Shown here piece by piece: positions 29,021-39,144 of a stretch of DNA of 64,000 nt (the stretch's first letter is position 1; every line of letters starts with the position of its first letter). A program made the translations under genes and the position numbers. This DNA comes from Proteiniphilum sp. UBA1403 (lineage in GTDB: Bacteria; Bacteroidota; Bacteroidia; Bacteroidales; Dysgonomonadaceae): the NCBI GenBank assembly GCA_002305715.1, contig DBQD01000036.1:81813-145812 (forward strand), written 5' to 3'. The notes beneath the pieces are model-generated. The model saw only the letters and a program-made list of their open reading frames with translations, did no database searches and was not told the origin of the DNA.

Positions 29021-29957
29021 ATGATCAAGCGAGTCCTGAATCTCCTGCTTATTGCACTTGTACTTGTTGCATCAAATGCATGTTCTTCGAAAGGTGAAAT
29101 TACCGTTGCCAGTTATAATGTACGCTACGACAATCGTGGCGATGCAGAAAGAGGCAATGCTTGGGAAAATAGACATTCAATTATTACCGGTCTAATTCGT
29201 TTTAACGACTTTGAAATATTTGGTACCCAGGAAGTATTGGACCATATGCTGAAGGATATGCTTGCAGACCTACCCGACTACAGTTATATTGACGTTGGAC
29301 GTGATGATGGCAAAACGAAAGGTGAATACGCCCCCAATTTTTTATAAAACTAGTCGCTTCGAGTTATTGAATTCCGGTAATTTCTGGTTATCGGAGGAGA
29401 CCGAGTTCCCCAACAAAGGATGGGATGCCGCACTTCCTCGAATTTGCACGAGGGGAGAGTTTAAAGACAAAAAGAGCAAGCTCCGTTTCTATTTTTTCAA
29501 CCTCCACATGGATCACGTGGGTGTACAAGCACGCTCAGAAAGCTCGAAACTCGTTTTGCGAAAAATTAAAGAGATGTGTGGAAATAGACCTGTCATCTTA
29601 ACAGGCGACTTCAATGTGGATCAAAACAACAATAACTACCAATTGCTGGCTGAATCGGAGATATTGAATGACTCTTTCGATATTGCAAAAATGAGATACG
29701 CATTAAACGGCACTTTCAATGCGTTCGATCCCAACTTGAAAACAGAGAGTCGCATCGATCACATTTTTGTCACCAATGATTTCACCGTGGAGAAATACGG
29801 TGTCCTTACCGATACATATCGCGTACAAGTAAACGATAGCATCATACAGAAAGGCGATTTCCCAAAGGCGGTTCACTTATTGGATTATATTGCTCGCTTA
29901 CCATCCGATCACTTTCCGGTGAAGGTGAAGTTGTCGTTCAATACCTCTTCTCGGTAA
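29021..29957 (+). pseudogene. Endonuclease/exonuclease/phosphatase (EEP) family lipoprotein, frameshifted
   Basis: Two overlapping frames together encode one EEP protein. The first (ATG 29021) has a lipobox-like signal (VASNAC) and the metal-binding part (SYNVRYDN, GTQEVLDHM), but stops at 29345-29347. The second carries NLHMDH, LTGDFNVD, SRIDHIF and SDHFPV, which complete the active site. Dropping one C from the run at 29331-29335 joins GEYAP directly to IFYKTSRF and restores an intact protein of about 311 residues. The shift is therefore very recent or a homopolymer sequencing error. EEP lipoproteins of this sort are common near carbohydrate loci of Bacteroidota; their substrates are mostly unknown. 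Confidence 0.82.
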
Positions 29958-29980
29958 AAATCAATTCTCAACAAACATAC

Positions 29981-30022
29981 CAAACTCACTCGGGGGTTCT
30001 TCCAGCCTCCCGACTGAGTTTG
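29981..30022 (+). terminator. Strong hairpin closing the first gene block
   Basis: CAAACTCACTCGGGGG (29981-29996) pairs with CCTCCCGACTGAGTTTG (30006-30022) with two mismatches. It lies 24 bases after the EEP stop and before a candidate promoter, so it probably separates two transcripts. No U-run follows, so release would not be classical. Confidence 0.55.
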
Positions 30023-30132
30023 AACATTCCAAATTACCCCAAACTGGACCACCATAAAGAAAATTTATATAGTTTATATAAATTTTCAATGATTAATTCA
30101 GTTTATCTATACATCAATTAGAAAAAAATATC

Positions 30133-30140
30133 TAACTTTG
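30133..30140 (+). promoter_or_regulatory. Candidate -7 promoter box of the core xylan operon
   Basis: TAACTTTG matches TAnnTTTG. A start near 30146 would give a leader of about 70 bases before the esterase ATG at 30218. The stretch upstream is very AT-rich, and no good TTTG lies at the right distance. Confidence 0.45.
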
Positions 30141-30217
30141 CCTGAGTTAAAAATACTTTCAAGTAAAGTTTGTGTACGTCCACAATAAATAATTGAAAAG
30201 AACTGACCGATCAACCC

Positions 30218-32152
30218 ATGCGAATTTATCTATTTATCCTTTTTCTGTCACTCCTTGCCACACAACAGGCTGAAGCAACAGTCAAGTTGCCTCAACTTGT
30301 ATCCGATGGTATGGTGTTGCAACGCAATCATGACATTACCCTTTGGGGTAGTGCCGACGCCGGTGAGACTATTACCATTTTGTTCTTGGATAAAACCTAC
30401 AAAACAACAGCCGATGAACAAGGGAAATGGAAAACAGTACTACCTCCTCATCCAGCAGGCGGTCCCTATCAAATGAGAGTGAACGAGAAATTGATCCAAA
30501 ACATACTAATTGGAGACGTTTGGCTCTGCTCTGGTCAGTCGAATATGGAGTTACCCATAAACCGGGTTATGGATATTTATCGGTCTGAAGCAGAACAGTA
30601 TAGCAACCCGATGATTCGCCACATTAAAGTACCTCTTGCCTACGACTTTCACCAACCCCTCAATGATATTCGCCCCGCAACATGGCAACCGCTCACACCC
30701 GAAAATGCTCGCACCTTCTCAGCCTTAGCTTATTTCTTTGCAAAGGAGCTGTATGAAAAGACAGGCGTACCCATTGGTTTGCTCAATTCGAGTGTAGGAG
30801 GATCACCAGCTGAAGCCTGGATTAGTGAAGAGGGACTTACCAACTTCCCCGTATACCTCAACGAAAGATATATTTATCGCGACGACAAGCTTGTTGAATC
30901 AATCCGAGAACTTGATCGTGCACGTCGACATCGCTGGAACATAGTTCTATATCAGAATGACCCTGGAATAAATGCTGCGAACCCTTGGTATGCAATCAAT
31001 CACGACGATACTGCCTGGGAAAAAGTGGATCTCTTATCGGCGAACTGGGCTAACGATGGACTTAATCCAATCAACGGATCACATTGGTTTCGGAAAGATT
31101 TTACATTGTCGGAAGAGCAAGCGGGAAAAACAGCGACCCTTCGGTTGGGATGCATCGTAGATGCCGACTCAGTCTTTGTCAATGGTCATTTTGTTGGAAC
31201 TACCGCCTACCAATACCCTCCTCGCATTTATCAGATTCCTGCAGGATTGCTGAAAGCAGGTAAAAACAACGTAACGGTACGCCTCATCAGCTACATTGGT
31301 GATCCTCACTTTGTTGAAGAGAAACCCTATAAGATTGTGTTCCAAGATGAAAACCAACAGGAAATAATTCTAGATGGAACATGGAAGTACAAACAAGGTA
31401 CCCCCATGCCTATACTGCCAGGGGAGACCTTCTTTCAATATAAACCTACTGGTCTTTACAATGCCATGATTTACCCCCTCAGAAATTGGGGTATAAAAGG
31501 TGTAATCTGGTATCAAGGTGAGTCGAATGCAGACCGGTACAAAGATTATTACGGACTCATGGAATCACTCATTTGTAATTGGCGCACTCTTTGGCAACAG
31601 CAGGAATTGCCATTCTTGATTGTCCAATTGGCAAGTTTCATGAAAGACCCCTTTCACCCTTCAGAAAGCAACTGGGCTGAGATGCGGGAAATACAAAGAC
31701 AACTATCGCTAAAGGTACCCAATACAGCTCTTGTCGTCACCACCGATATTGGTGAATGGAACGACATCCATCCTCTCAACAAGAAGGATGTAGGCCGCCG
31801 ACTTGCGCTGCAAGCTCGCCGCATTGCATATGAAGAAAAAGGAGTGGTCAGTGATGGTCCTCAACTCGACAAAGTCACACGCAACGGCAACCAGGTTATT
31901 CTTTTGTTTAAAGAGGGAACCAACAATCTATTGCCTGTTGAGGAATTGAGAGGTTTTGCCTTGCAAGATGCGAATGGCAACTACGAGTGGGCTAACGCCA
32001 GTATCAACCAGAACAGGGTCATCCTATGGAACGAAAAAATCACCCATCCGGTGAAAGTTCGGTATGCATGGGGAAACAGCCCCATTGTTGCAAACTTGAA
32101 GAACAGTGAAGGATTACCGGCCTCTCCCTTTCAGGTAACAATACCAGAATGA
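30218..32152 (+). CDS. Sialate O-acetylesterase-like xylan/xyloglucan deacetylase (SGNH, CE20-like), secreted
   Basis: This 644-residue protein has a signal peptide (about 1-20) and an SGNH hydrolase fold split by an inserted jelly-roll (about 255-385, with WFRKDFTL and VFVNGHFVG). The nucleophile is Ser108 in SGQSNME; the Asp516-x-His518 pair lies in WNDIHPLNK. Database naming usually calls these sialate O-acetylesterases, but members with this insert in xylan loci deacetylate xylo-oligosaccharides (CE20). No sialic acid gene is nearby, so deacetylation of xylan is the likely role. It heads a run ending with xylA. Confidence 0.86.
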   Translation: MRIYLFILFLSLLATQQAEATVKLPQLVSDGMVLQRNHDITLWGSADAGETITILFLDKTYKTTADEQGKWKTVLPPHPAGGPYQMRVNEKLIQNILIGDVWLCSGQSNMELPINRVMDIYRSEAEQYSNPMIRHIKVPLAYDFHQPLNDIRPATWQPLTPENARTFSALAYFFAKELYEKTGVPIGLLNSSVGGSPAEAWISEEGLTNFPVYLNERYIYRDDKLVESIRELDRARRHRWNIVLYQNDPGINAANPWYAINHDDTAWEKVDLLSANWANDGLNPINGSHWFRKDFTLSEEQAGKTATLRLGCIVDADSVFVNGHFVGTTAYQYPPRIYQIPAGLLKAGKNNVTVRLISYIGDPHFVEEKPYKIVFQDENQQEIILDGTWKYKQGTPMPILPGETFFQYKPTGLYNAMIYPLRNWGIKGVIWYQGESNADRYKDYYGLMESLICNWRTLWQQQELPFLIVQLASFMKDPFHPSESNWAEMREIQRQLSLKVPNTALVVTTDIGEWNDIHPLNKKDVGRRLALQARRIAYEEKGVVSDGPQLDKVTRNGNQVILLFKEGTNNLLPVEELRGFALQDANGNYEWANASINQNRVILWNEKITHPVKVRYAWGNSPIVANLKNSEGLPASPFQVTIPE

Positions 32153-32183
32153 ATCGATTAATCATTAAATAAATAACATAAAA

Positions 32184-33593
32184 ATGCAAAAACAATCAGT
32201 CACAAAAGATGAATCACGCGGCTTTTATAAGCTGTCAGGAGTACAACGGATAGGCTTCGGATCGGGCGATTTGGCACAGAACCTTATCTATCAGACTGTG
32301 TCGATGTACCTGTTAATTTTCTATACAAATGTATTTGGCCTACCCGCAGCGACAGCTGCAGTCATGTTCCTCATCGTTCGTTTGATTGATGTGGTATGGG
32401 ATCCCATTGTGGGTGCCTTCGTAGATAAACAGAACCCCAAAATGGGGAAATATCGCTCTTGGCTTATTCTTGGTGGACTTCCACTAACGGGATTTGCTAT
32501 TCTCTGTTTCTGGAACGGATTCTCCGGATCTCTTCTTTATGCTTACATCACTTACGTTGGAATGTCGATGGCCTATACATTGGTCAATGTACCGTATGGA
32601 GCACTCAATGCTTCTCTCACTCGCGACACGGACGAGATCACCAAACTCACCGCTACCCGCATGTTCTTGGCAAACCTGGGAGGTCTGGCCGTAGCTTACG
32701 GTATACCCATCATCGTGAAGACCCTCTCTCCCGATGGTAGAATCAACTCACCTGAATCGGGTGATGCATGGTTTATCACCATGACCATTTATGCTCTCGC
32801 AGGTTTGGCGCTGCTCATATTCTGCTATACTCAGACCAAAGAACGAGTAGTAATGGCTGAGAAAGATACCAAAGAAGTGAAGGTTTCCGACCTCTGGACT
32901 GAGTTCAAACGAAATCGTCCATTGCGTATACTTGCCTTCTTCTTCATCACGGCTTTTGCGATGATGGCTATCGGCAATTCTGCCGGATCTTACTATATGA
33001 TCTACAACGTTTACGCTCCCGATATGGTACCTTACTTCATGGCCTTGGGCTCCATTCCTGCATTTATCTTTATGCCGATGGTTCCCGCCATAAAACGAGC
33101 AATTGGAAAGAAAAAGATGTTCTACGTCTTCCTCTCCGTAGCTATCTTCGGTATGGCCATGCTCTATGCCATCTCGGTAATTCCAGCCCTGAAAACACAG
33201 GTGTGGTTGGTTTTGGTAGGCCAGTTTGTTAAGTCTACTGGCGTTATTGTAGCCACCGGCTATATGTGGGCACTTGTTCCAGAGGTAATCTCCTACGGGG
33301 AACACAAAACAGGACGCCGCATCTCAGGTATTGTAAACGCGTTGACCGGAATTTTCTTCAAGGCAGGAATGGCACTTGGAGGAGTGGTACCAGGCTTTGT
33401 GTTGGCTTTGGTAGGTTTCGACGAGAAAAATGCAGTATCGCAAACACCCATCGTAGAACAAGGTATACTTTGGCTTGTGGCTGTTATCCCGGCCTTGCTG
33501 CTGATACTGGCTATGTTTATCATTTCAAAATATGAACTTGAGGATGATGTGATCGATCAGATCAATCTTGAAATTGAAACAAGAAATGATTAA
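32184..33593 (+). CDS. GPH-family sugar:cation symporter (xyloside transporter)
   Basis: This 469-residue protein has about 12 predicted membrane helices and no signal peptide. It carries the glycoside-pentoside-hexuronide family blocks GFGSGDLAQNL near the N-terminus, RLIDVVWDPIVGAF, and KMGKYRSW after helix 2. These transporters bring oligosaccharides or glycosides across the inner membrane with Na+ or H+. The neighbours (GH10, GH67, cytoplasmic GH43, xylose genes) make xylo-oligosaccharides or aldouronic acids the likely cargo. Its stop is only 7 bases from the chosen xylanase start. Confidence 0.9.
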   Translation: MQKQSVTKDESRGFYKLSGVQRIGFGSGDLAQNLIYQTVSMYLLIFYTNVFGLPAATAAVMFLIVRLIDVVWDPIVGAFVDKQNPKMGKYRSWLILGGLPLTGFAILCFWNGFSGSLLYAYITYVGMSMAYTLVNVPYGALNASLTRDTDEITKLTATRMFLANLGGLAVAYGIPIIVKTLSPDGRINSPESGDAWFITMTIYALAGLALLIFCYTQTKERVVMAEKDTKEVKVSDLWTEFKRNRPLRILAFFFITAFAMMAIGNSAGSYYMIYNVYAPDMVPYFMALGSIPAFIFMPMVPAIKRAIGKKKMFYVFLSVAIFGMAMLYAISVIPALKTQVWLVLVGQFVKSTGVIVATGYMWALVPEVISYGEHKTGRRISGIVNALTGIFFKAGMALGGVVPGFVLALVGFDEKNAVSQTPIVEQGILWLVAVIPALLLILAMFIISKYELEDDVIDQINLEIETRND

Positions 33594-33600
33594 AAAATCA

Positions 33601-34722
33601 ATGAAATCAACAAAAACATCTCTTCTAACTCTTTTGGGGTTGCTGCTTTTGAGTTGCAGCACCCCCCAAAAGGAGGAGGCACCTTCTTTAAAGAAAGCTT
33701 TTCAAGACAAATTTTTAATTGGCACAGCACTCAATGTCGGTCACAATAAAGGTACCGACAGCTTGGGTATTGACATTATCAAGCATCACTTCAACGCAAT
33801 TGTTGCGGAAAATTGCATGAAAAGCATGCATATACAACCCGTTGAAGGTGTGTTTTTCTTCGACGAAGCTGATCATTTTGTGCAATTTGGAGAAGACAAT
33901 AACATGCACATCACCGGACATACACTGATATGGCACTCACAGGTTTCCGATTGGTTCTTCACCGACGATAAGGGAGAGGATGTTTCACGCGAGGTGATGA
34001 TTGAACGGATGAAAAACCATATACAAGCGTTGGTAGGTCGTTATAAGGGACGTGTACACGGTTGGGATGTGGTAAACGAAGCAATTCTCGACGATGGAAG
34101 TTGGCGTGAAACCAAATTCAAAGAGATTGTTGGCGACGATTATATCAAGCTCGCCTTCCAGTTTGCACACGAGGCCGACCCCGATGCTGAGCTTTATTAC
34201 AACGACTATGGCATGTCAAATGAAGGAAGACGTAACACCGTAATCAAAATGGTGAAAGAGTTACAAGCCGAAGGTATTCGGATAGATGGCATCGGCATGC
34301 AGGGACATATGCGTTTGGATGTGCCCGACATTAACGAGTTTGAGAAAAGTATCGAAGCCTTTGCTGCTTTGGGTGTGAAGGTGATGATCACGGAGATGGA
34401 CATAACGGTACTTCCTTTCCCCACTGATGAGACAGCAGAGGTCTCACTCACAGCCGAATACCAAGAGGTAATGAACCCCTATACTGCAGGATTGCCTGCC
34501 GATGTAGAAGATGCTTTCAACAAACAGTACATCGATTTCTTTAGTCTGTTTCTGAAACATAGCGACAAAATAAGCAGGGTAACCCTTTGGGGTGTGACCG
34601 ATATCGACACGTGGCGAAACGATTGGCCCATAAAAGGTAGAACCGATTATTCGCTGCTCTTCGACAGAAACTACCAGGCCAAGCCGGTCGTACAACAATT
34701 GATTGATCTTACTAAAAAATAA
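33601..34722 (+). CDS. GH10 endo-beta-1,4-xylanase, lipoprotein
   Basis: This 373-residue xylanase carries a lipobox (LLLLSC), so it is anchored in a membrane, perhaps at the cell surface. The GH10 barrel shows GHTLIWHSQ, the acid/base Glu160 in WDVVNEAI, GIGMQGH and the nucleophile Glu265 in ITEMDI, all canonical. Upstream in-frame ATGs at 33568 and 33586 overlap the transporter gene; ATG 33601 gives a proper lipoprotein signal. It cuts the xylan backbone to oligosaccharides for the neighbouring transporter and GH67. No binding module is attached. Confidence 0.94.
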   Translation: MKSTKTSLLTLLGLLLLSCSTPQKEEAPSLKKAFQDKFLIGTALNVGHNKGTDSLGIDIIKHHFNAIVAENCMKSMHIQPVEGVFFFDEADHFVQFGEDNNMHITGHTLIWHSQVSDWFFTDDKGEDVSREVMIERMKNHIQALVGRYKGRVHGWDVVNEAILDDGSWRETKFKEIVGDDYIKLAFQFAHEADPDAELYYNDYGMSNEGRRNTVIKMVKELQAEGIRIDGIGMQGHMRLDVPDINEFEKSIEAFAALGVKVMITEMDITVLPFPTDETAEVSLTAEYQEVMNPYTAGLPADVEDAFNKQYIDFFSLFLKHSDKISRVTLWGVTDIDTWRNDWPIKGRTDYSLLFDRNYQAKPVVQQLIDLTKK

Positions 34723-34737
34723 TTTAAAAATATAAAG

Positions 34738-35718
34738 ATGATGAAAGAACCAAGATACCTCGTACCAGGTGATTATATGGCAGACCCGGCGGTACATGTT
34801 TTTAACGGGCGACTTTACATCTACCCTTCACACGATTGGGAAAGTGGAATACCGGAAAATGATAACGGCGATCATTTTAACATGAAAGATTATCATGTCT
34901 TTTCTATGGATGACGTAGAAAAGGGAGAGGTAACCGATCACGGTGTAGTACTCAGTACGGATGATATTGCATGGGCAGGACGACAGTTATGGGATTGCGA
35001 TGTGGCGTACAGAAATGGAAAATATTACATGTATTTTCCGCTGAAAGATAAAAACGATATTTTCCGTATTGGCGTAGCCATCAGCGACAAGCCGGAGGGG
35101 CCATTCATCCCCCAGGAAAACCCAATTAAAGGAAGCTATAGTATTGACCCAGCATTGTGGCACGATAAAGATGGTGAATATTACATGTACTTCGGTGGTC
35201 TCTGGGGTGGTCAACTGCAACGCTACCGCAATAACAAAGCACTCGAATGTGCGATATTACCCGAAGGCGATGAATTGGCTCTTTGTCCAAAAGTAGTACG
35301 CATGCGAAAAGATATGCTCGAGTTTGAGGAAGAACCCCGTGACTTGGTTATTCTCGACGAAAAAGGCAAACCTCTGACAGCAGGAGACACAGAACGTCGC
35401 TTCTTCGAAGCTTCATGGATGCATTATTACAACGGAAAATACTATTTCTCATACTCCACCGGCGACACCCATTTGTTGTGCTATGCCACCGGTGATAATC
35501 CATACGGTCCATTTACATACCAGGGTGTCATACTTACACCTGTGGTGGGTTGGACAACCCATCACTCTATTGTGGAGTTCAAAGGAAAATGGTACCTGTT
35601 CCATCACGATTGTGTTCCCTCCGGAGGCCAAACATGGCTCAGAAGCCTCAAGGTGGTGGAACTGACCTACAACGAAGACGGAACCATCCAAACCATTGAA
35701 GGAACAGCCAGAAAATGA
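34738..35718 (+). CDS. GH43 (subfamily 1-like) beta-xylosidase/arabinofuranosidase, cytoplasmic
   Basis: This 326-residue single-domain GH43 lacks any signal peptide, unlike the three other GH43s of the window. It begins directly with PRYLVPGDYMADPAVHV. Catalytic carboxylates are the Asp in MADPAV, the Asp in SIDPALW and the Glu in FFEASWM. The absence of a signal and its place after the symporter suggest that it trims imported xylo-oligosaccharides inside the cell to feed XylA and XylB. Its stop overlaps the GH67 start by four bases (ATGA), so the two are probably translationally coupled. Confidence 0.9.
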   Translation: MMKEPRYLVPGDYMADPAVHVFNGRLYIYPSHDWESGIPENDNGDHFNMKDYHVFSMDDVEKGEVTDHGVVLSTDDIAWAGRQLWDCDVAYRNGKYYMYFPLKDKNDIFRIGVAISDKPEGPFIPQENPIKGSYSIDPALWHDKDGEYYMYFGGLWGGQLQRYRNNKALECAILPEGDELALCPKVVRMRKDMLEFEEEPRDLVILDEKGKPLTAGDTERRFFEASWMHYYNGKYYFSYSTGDTHLLCYATGDNPYGPFTYQGVILTPVVGWTTHHSIVEFKGKWYLFHHDCVPSGGQTWLRSLKVVELTYNEDGTIQTIEGTARK

Positions 35719-37835
35719 GGCGTATCTTCTGCATCATATGGCTTTGCATTGTCTCCATTGGAGTGATAAACGCTGAGGACGGAAGCCGGTTATGGCTCCG
35801 TTTTCAGTCGTGCAACACAGCAACCCTACCCAACTTCACTGCCATAAACGGTAACAAGGGATCGTTTGCCTTGCAGCAATTTCAGGAGGCATGGAGCCTA
35901 ATGACCGGTAACAATCTGCCCGAAAGGAACCTGTCGGCAGGTCACACCCTGTTGATTGGCACCTCTAAAAACAGAGAGATCAAAAAAGTAGTAAAAGCCA
36001 AAGAATTAAAGGAACTGGGTACGGAGGGATATATCATCCGTACAGTGATGCAAGGGAATAAGATGGTGACTCTTGTCGCTTCTCTCGGCGAGGGAGGACT
36101 TCTTTATGGCGTATACCACCTCCTACGACTCATACAGACTGGCACTGACTTGTTGTCTCTCCAAATCAGCGAGAAACCGAGCTACGACATCCGAATTCTA
36201 AACCATTGGGATAATCTCAATGGAACAGTGGAACGTGGTTATGCCGGTTACTCCATATGGCAGTGGGACAAATTGCCGGAGGTGATATCACCCCGTTACA
36301 AGGAATATGCCCGTGCAAATGCCTCCATTGGCATAAATGGCACGGTACTCAATAACGTAAATGCCTCACCCGATATACTGACTACAAGCTATCTACAGAA
36401 AGTAAAAATTATTGCTGATATTCTGCGACCATACCATATTAAGGTCTACCTGTCTGTGAACTTCTCATCCCCAAAAATAGTGGGAGGATTGAGTGATTCC
36501 GACCCGCTGAACCCACAAGTACAAAAATGGTGGCATGAAAAAGCGACGGAGATTTATCGGTTGATTCCCGATTTTGGAGGATTCCTGGTAAAAGCTAACT
36601 CCGAAGGTCAACCCGGGCCCATGGATTACGGTCGTACCCATTCCGATGGCGCCAACATGCTTGCCGATGCCCTCAAACCTTACGGCGGCATTGTTATGTG
36701 GCGTGCCTTTGTCTATAACCCCAGTCCCGAGGATCGTGCAAAACAGGCTTACTTAGAGTTTAAACCGCTAGATGGAGCATTTCGCAATAATGTAATCATT
36801 CAGGTCAAGAATGGACCGGTAGATTTTCAACCACGGGAGCCATTCAGTCCCCTGTTTGGAGCCATACAACAAACAGCCATCATGCCGGAATTGCAGATCA
36901 CACAGGAGTATCTCGGTTTCTCCAATCACCTGGTTTTCCTTGCCCCACAATGGAAGGAATTCCTGGAAAGCGACACCCATTGTAAGGGAGAGAACTCCAC
37001 CGTGGCTAAAAGTACCGATGGTACAATCTATCCTCACACCCACAGTGCTATTGCTGGTGTTGCCAACATTGGACTGGACACCAACTGGTGCGGGCACCAT
37101 TTTGCGCAGGCCAACTGGTATGCTTTTGGTCGTTTGGCGTGGGATCATACCCTCACGGCTGAAGAGATTGCCACCGAGTGGATTCGCATGACTTTCAGCA
37201 ATGAACCGAAATTTGAGAAGCCAGTGAAAGAGATGATGCTCCAATCGTGGGAAACAGCTGTCGACTACATGATGCCTCTCGGTCTACATCATATCTTTGC
37301 GTGGGACCATCACTACGGACCGGAACCCTGGTGTAATATACCTGGGGCCAGAGCCGACTGGTTACCGCCCTACTATCACAACGCCGGTACCGATGGAATT
37401 GGTTTTGACCGGACCACAACTGGTAGCGATGCTGTTTCTCAATACTATTCACCCCTTCGTGAACAATTCAACAACCTGGAGAGCTGTCCGGAGGAATTGT
37501 TGCTTTGGTTTCACCATGTCCCCTGGAATCACTCCATGAAAAATGGACGTACCCTGTGGGAGGAGCTCTGCTACCGGTACGATGGAGGTGTACAACGAGT
37601 GAGGGAGTTTCAGAAGATATGGGACAGAGTGGAACCATTTGTAGACAGTGATCGCTTTCGTCATGTACAGTCACGTTTGCGGATACAGTCGCGCGATGCT
37701 GTCTGGTGGAAGGATGCCTGTCTGCTCTATTTTCAGACCTTCTCCAAGAAACCCATACCCTACGATATTGAACGGCCAGTACATGAATTGGAGGAGTTAC
37801 AGCAAATAAAACTAGAATTGAAGCATCACAATTGA
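35715..37835 (+). CDS. GH67 alpha-glucuronidase, exported
   Basis: This 706-residue enzyme has a signal peptide ending VINA. The GH67 signatures include HWDNLNGTVERGYAG, Glu297 in KANSEGQPGP (general acid), and Asp370 and Glu375 in GPVDFQPREP (base pair), followed by LGFSNHLVFLAPQW. GH67 enzymes release 4-O-methyl-glucuronic acid from the non-reducing end of short aldouronic acids and do not act on intact xylan. It therefore works after the GH10. The next gene, uxuA, belongs to glucuronate catabolism, which supports the role. Confidence 0.95.
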   Translation: MRRIFCIIWLCIVSIGVINAEDGSRLWLRFQSCNTATLPNFTAINGNKGSFALQQFQEAWSLMTGNNLPERNLSAGHTLLIGTSKNREIKKVVKAKELKELGTEGYIIRTVMQGNKMVTLVASLGEGGLLYGVYHLLRLIQTGTDLLSLQISEKPSYDIRILNHWDNLNGTVERGYAGYSIWQWDKLPEVISPRYKEYARANASIGINGTVLNNVNASPDILTTSYLQKVKIIADILRPYHIKVYLSVNFSSPKIVGGLSDSDPLNPQVQKWWHEKATEIYRLIPDFGGFLVKANSEGQPGPMDYGRTHSDGANMLADALKPYGGIVMWRAFVYNPSPEDRAKQAYLEFKPLDGAFRNNVIIQVKNGPVDFQPREPFSPLFGAIQQTAIMPELQITQEYLGFSNHLVFLAPQWKEFLESDTHCKGENSTVAKSTDGTIYPHTHSAIAGVANIGLDTNWCGHHFAQANWYAFGRLAWDHTLTAEEIATEWIRMTFSNEPKFEKPVKEMMLQSWETAVDYMMPLGLHHIFAWDHHYGPEPWCNIPGARADWLPPYYHNAGTDGIGFDRTTTGSDAVSQYYSPLREQFNNLESCPEELLLWFHHVPWNHSMKNGRTLWEELCYRYDGGVQRVREFQKIWDRVEPFVDSDRFRHVQSRLRIQSRDAVWWKDACLLYFQTFSKKPIPYDIERPVHELEELQQIKLELKHHN

Positions 37836-37916
37836 TGGCATTTCAAACCAATAAAATAGAATTGAAACAACCAAGCGTTCATTTCTAAACGCCAGTTGAA
37901 TAATTGAAAAGTCAAC

Positions 37917-39098
37917 ATGATTAAAACCTGGAGATGGTTTGGTAAAAAAGATGGTATCACCCTCAATATGCTTCGTCAGATTGGCGTGGAGGGGGTCGTT
38001 ACCGCCTTATATGACATACCACCGGGTGAAGTATGGAGCACAGAAATCATTGACGAGTTGAAGCAGACCATCGAAAAGGCAGGACTCGTCTGGTCTGTCG
38101 TCGAGAGTCTGCCAGTAGCTGAAGAGATAAAATATGCCGCTCCCTCTCGCGACAGCTTGATTGATAATTACAAAGAAAGTCTGACAAATCTGGGGAAGGC
38201 CGGAGTGAAGACAATATGCTACAACTTCATGCCCGCCATCGACTGGGTACGTACCGATCTGAATTACCTGCTACCCGACGGCACCAGCACACTCTATTTC
38301 GACAAGATTCGTTTTGCCTGTTTCGACTGTATGATCTTGAACAGACCCGGTGCAGAGAATGAGTACAGCGATGATGAGATCGAACAGATGAATCAGCTTT
38401 ACAAAGAGATGACGATCGCGGAGAAGGAAGCCCTCATCGACACCATCATTGTCAAGACACAAGGTTTCATTCATCGTAATATCACGAGGGGAAACAGCAT
38501 TCCGGTAGTAGAATTCAGAAAGCAAGTTGAGAAGTACAAGGGTATCGACAAAGAATTGCTTCGGGAGAATCTTTATTATTTCCTACAAAAGGTGATTCCG
38601 GTGGCCGAAGAACAGGGCATCATGCTATGCATTCACCCTGACGACCCTCCCTTCCCGGTGTTTGGGTTGCCCCGCATTGTCACCAATGCAGATGATATCG
38701 ACTGGATCCTTCAATCGATACCCTCTCGCAGCAACGGACTCACCTTTTGCGCAGGCTCATTGAGTGCCGGCAAACAGAACGATGTACCGGCCCTTGCTCA
38801 TCAATTTGCAGACCGAGTTGGCTTTGCACACCTCAGAAGTACACAACTGCTCCCAGGAGGTAACTTTATGGAAGCATCGCACCTCGAAGGAAACGGAAAA
38901 CTCATTGAGGTAATCCGCATTTTGGAACAGGCACGGCCCGATATACCCATGCGAGTTGATCATGGCAGGCTGATGCTTGATGACAAAGAAAAAGATTACA
39001 ACCCCGGCTATTCCTTACTAGGACGAATGGTTGCTTTGGCACAAGTGGAAGGAATGATGGCTGTGATACGAAAAGAAAATGAGATAACAAGACAATAA
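37917..39098 (+). CDS. uxuA: Mannonate dehydratase
   Basis: This 393-residue cytoplasmic enzyme matches UxuA in length and starts MIKTWRWFGKKDGI. It carries the typical N-terminal block VEGVVTALYDIPPGEVW and the metal-binding CIHPDDPP and FAHLRSTQ motifs. It converts D-mannonate to 2-keto-3-deoxygluconate. Its partners, uronate isomerase and fructuronate reductase, are not in the window. It links GH67-released glucuronate to central metabolism. Spacing to the GH67 gene is 81 bases and to xylB 46 bases. Confidence 0.94.
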   Translation: MIKTWRWFGKKDGITLNMLRQIGVEGVVTALYDIPPGEVWSTEIIDELKQTIEKAGLVWSVVESLPVAEEIKYAAPSRDSLIDNYKESLTNLGKAGVKTICYNFMPAIDWVRTDLNYLLPDGTSTLYFDKIRFACFDCMILNRPGAENEYSDDEIEQMNQLYKEMTIAEKEALIDTIIVKTQGFIHRNITRGNSIPVVEFRKQVEKYKGIDKELLRENLYYFLQKVIPVAEEQGIMLCIHPDDPPFPVFGLPRIVTNADDIDWILQSIPSRSNGLTFCAGSLSAGKQNDVPALAHQFADRVGFAHLRSTQLLPGGNFMEASHLEGNGKLIEVIRILEQARPDIPMRVDHGRLMLDDKEKDYNPGYSLLGRMVALAQVEGMMAVIRKENEITRQ

Positions 39099-39144
39099 GA
39101 GAATTTATATAACACAAACAAATAACTTACTAAAACAAAAGAGA

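Noticed and set aside
30218..32152. Sialic acid metabolism based on the sialate O-acetylesterase fold
   Set aside because: No sialidase, lyase or transporter for sialate is present; the xylan context and jelly-roll insert favour xylan deacetylation.
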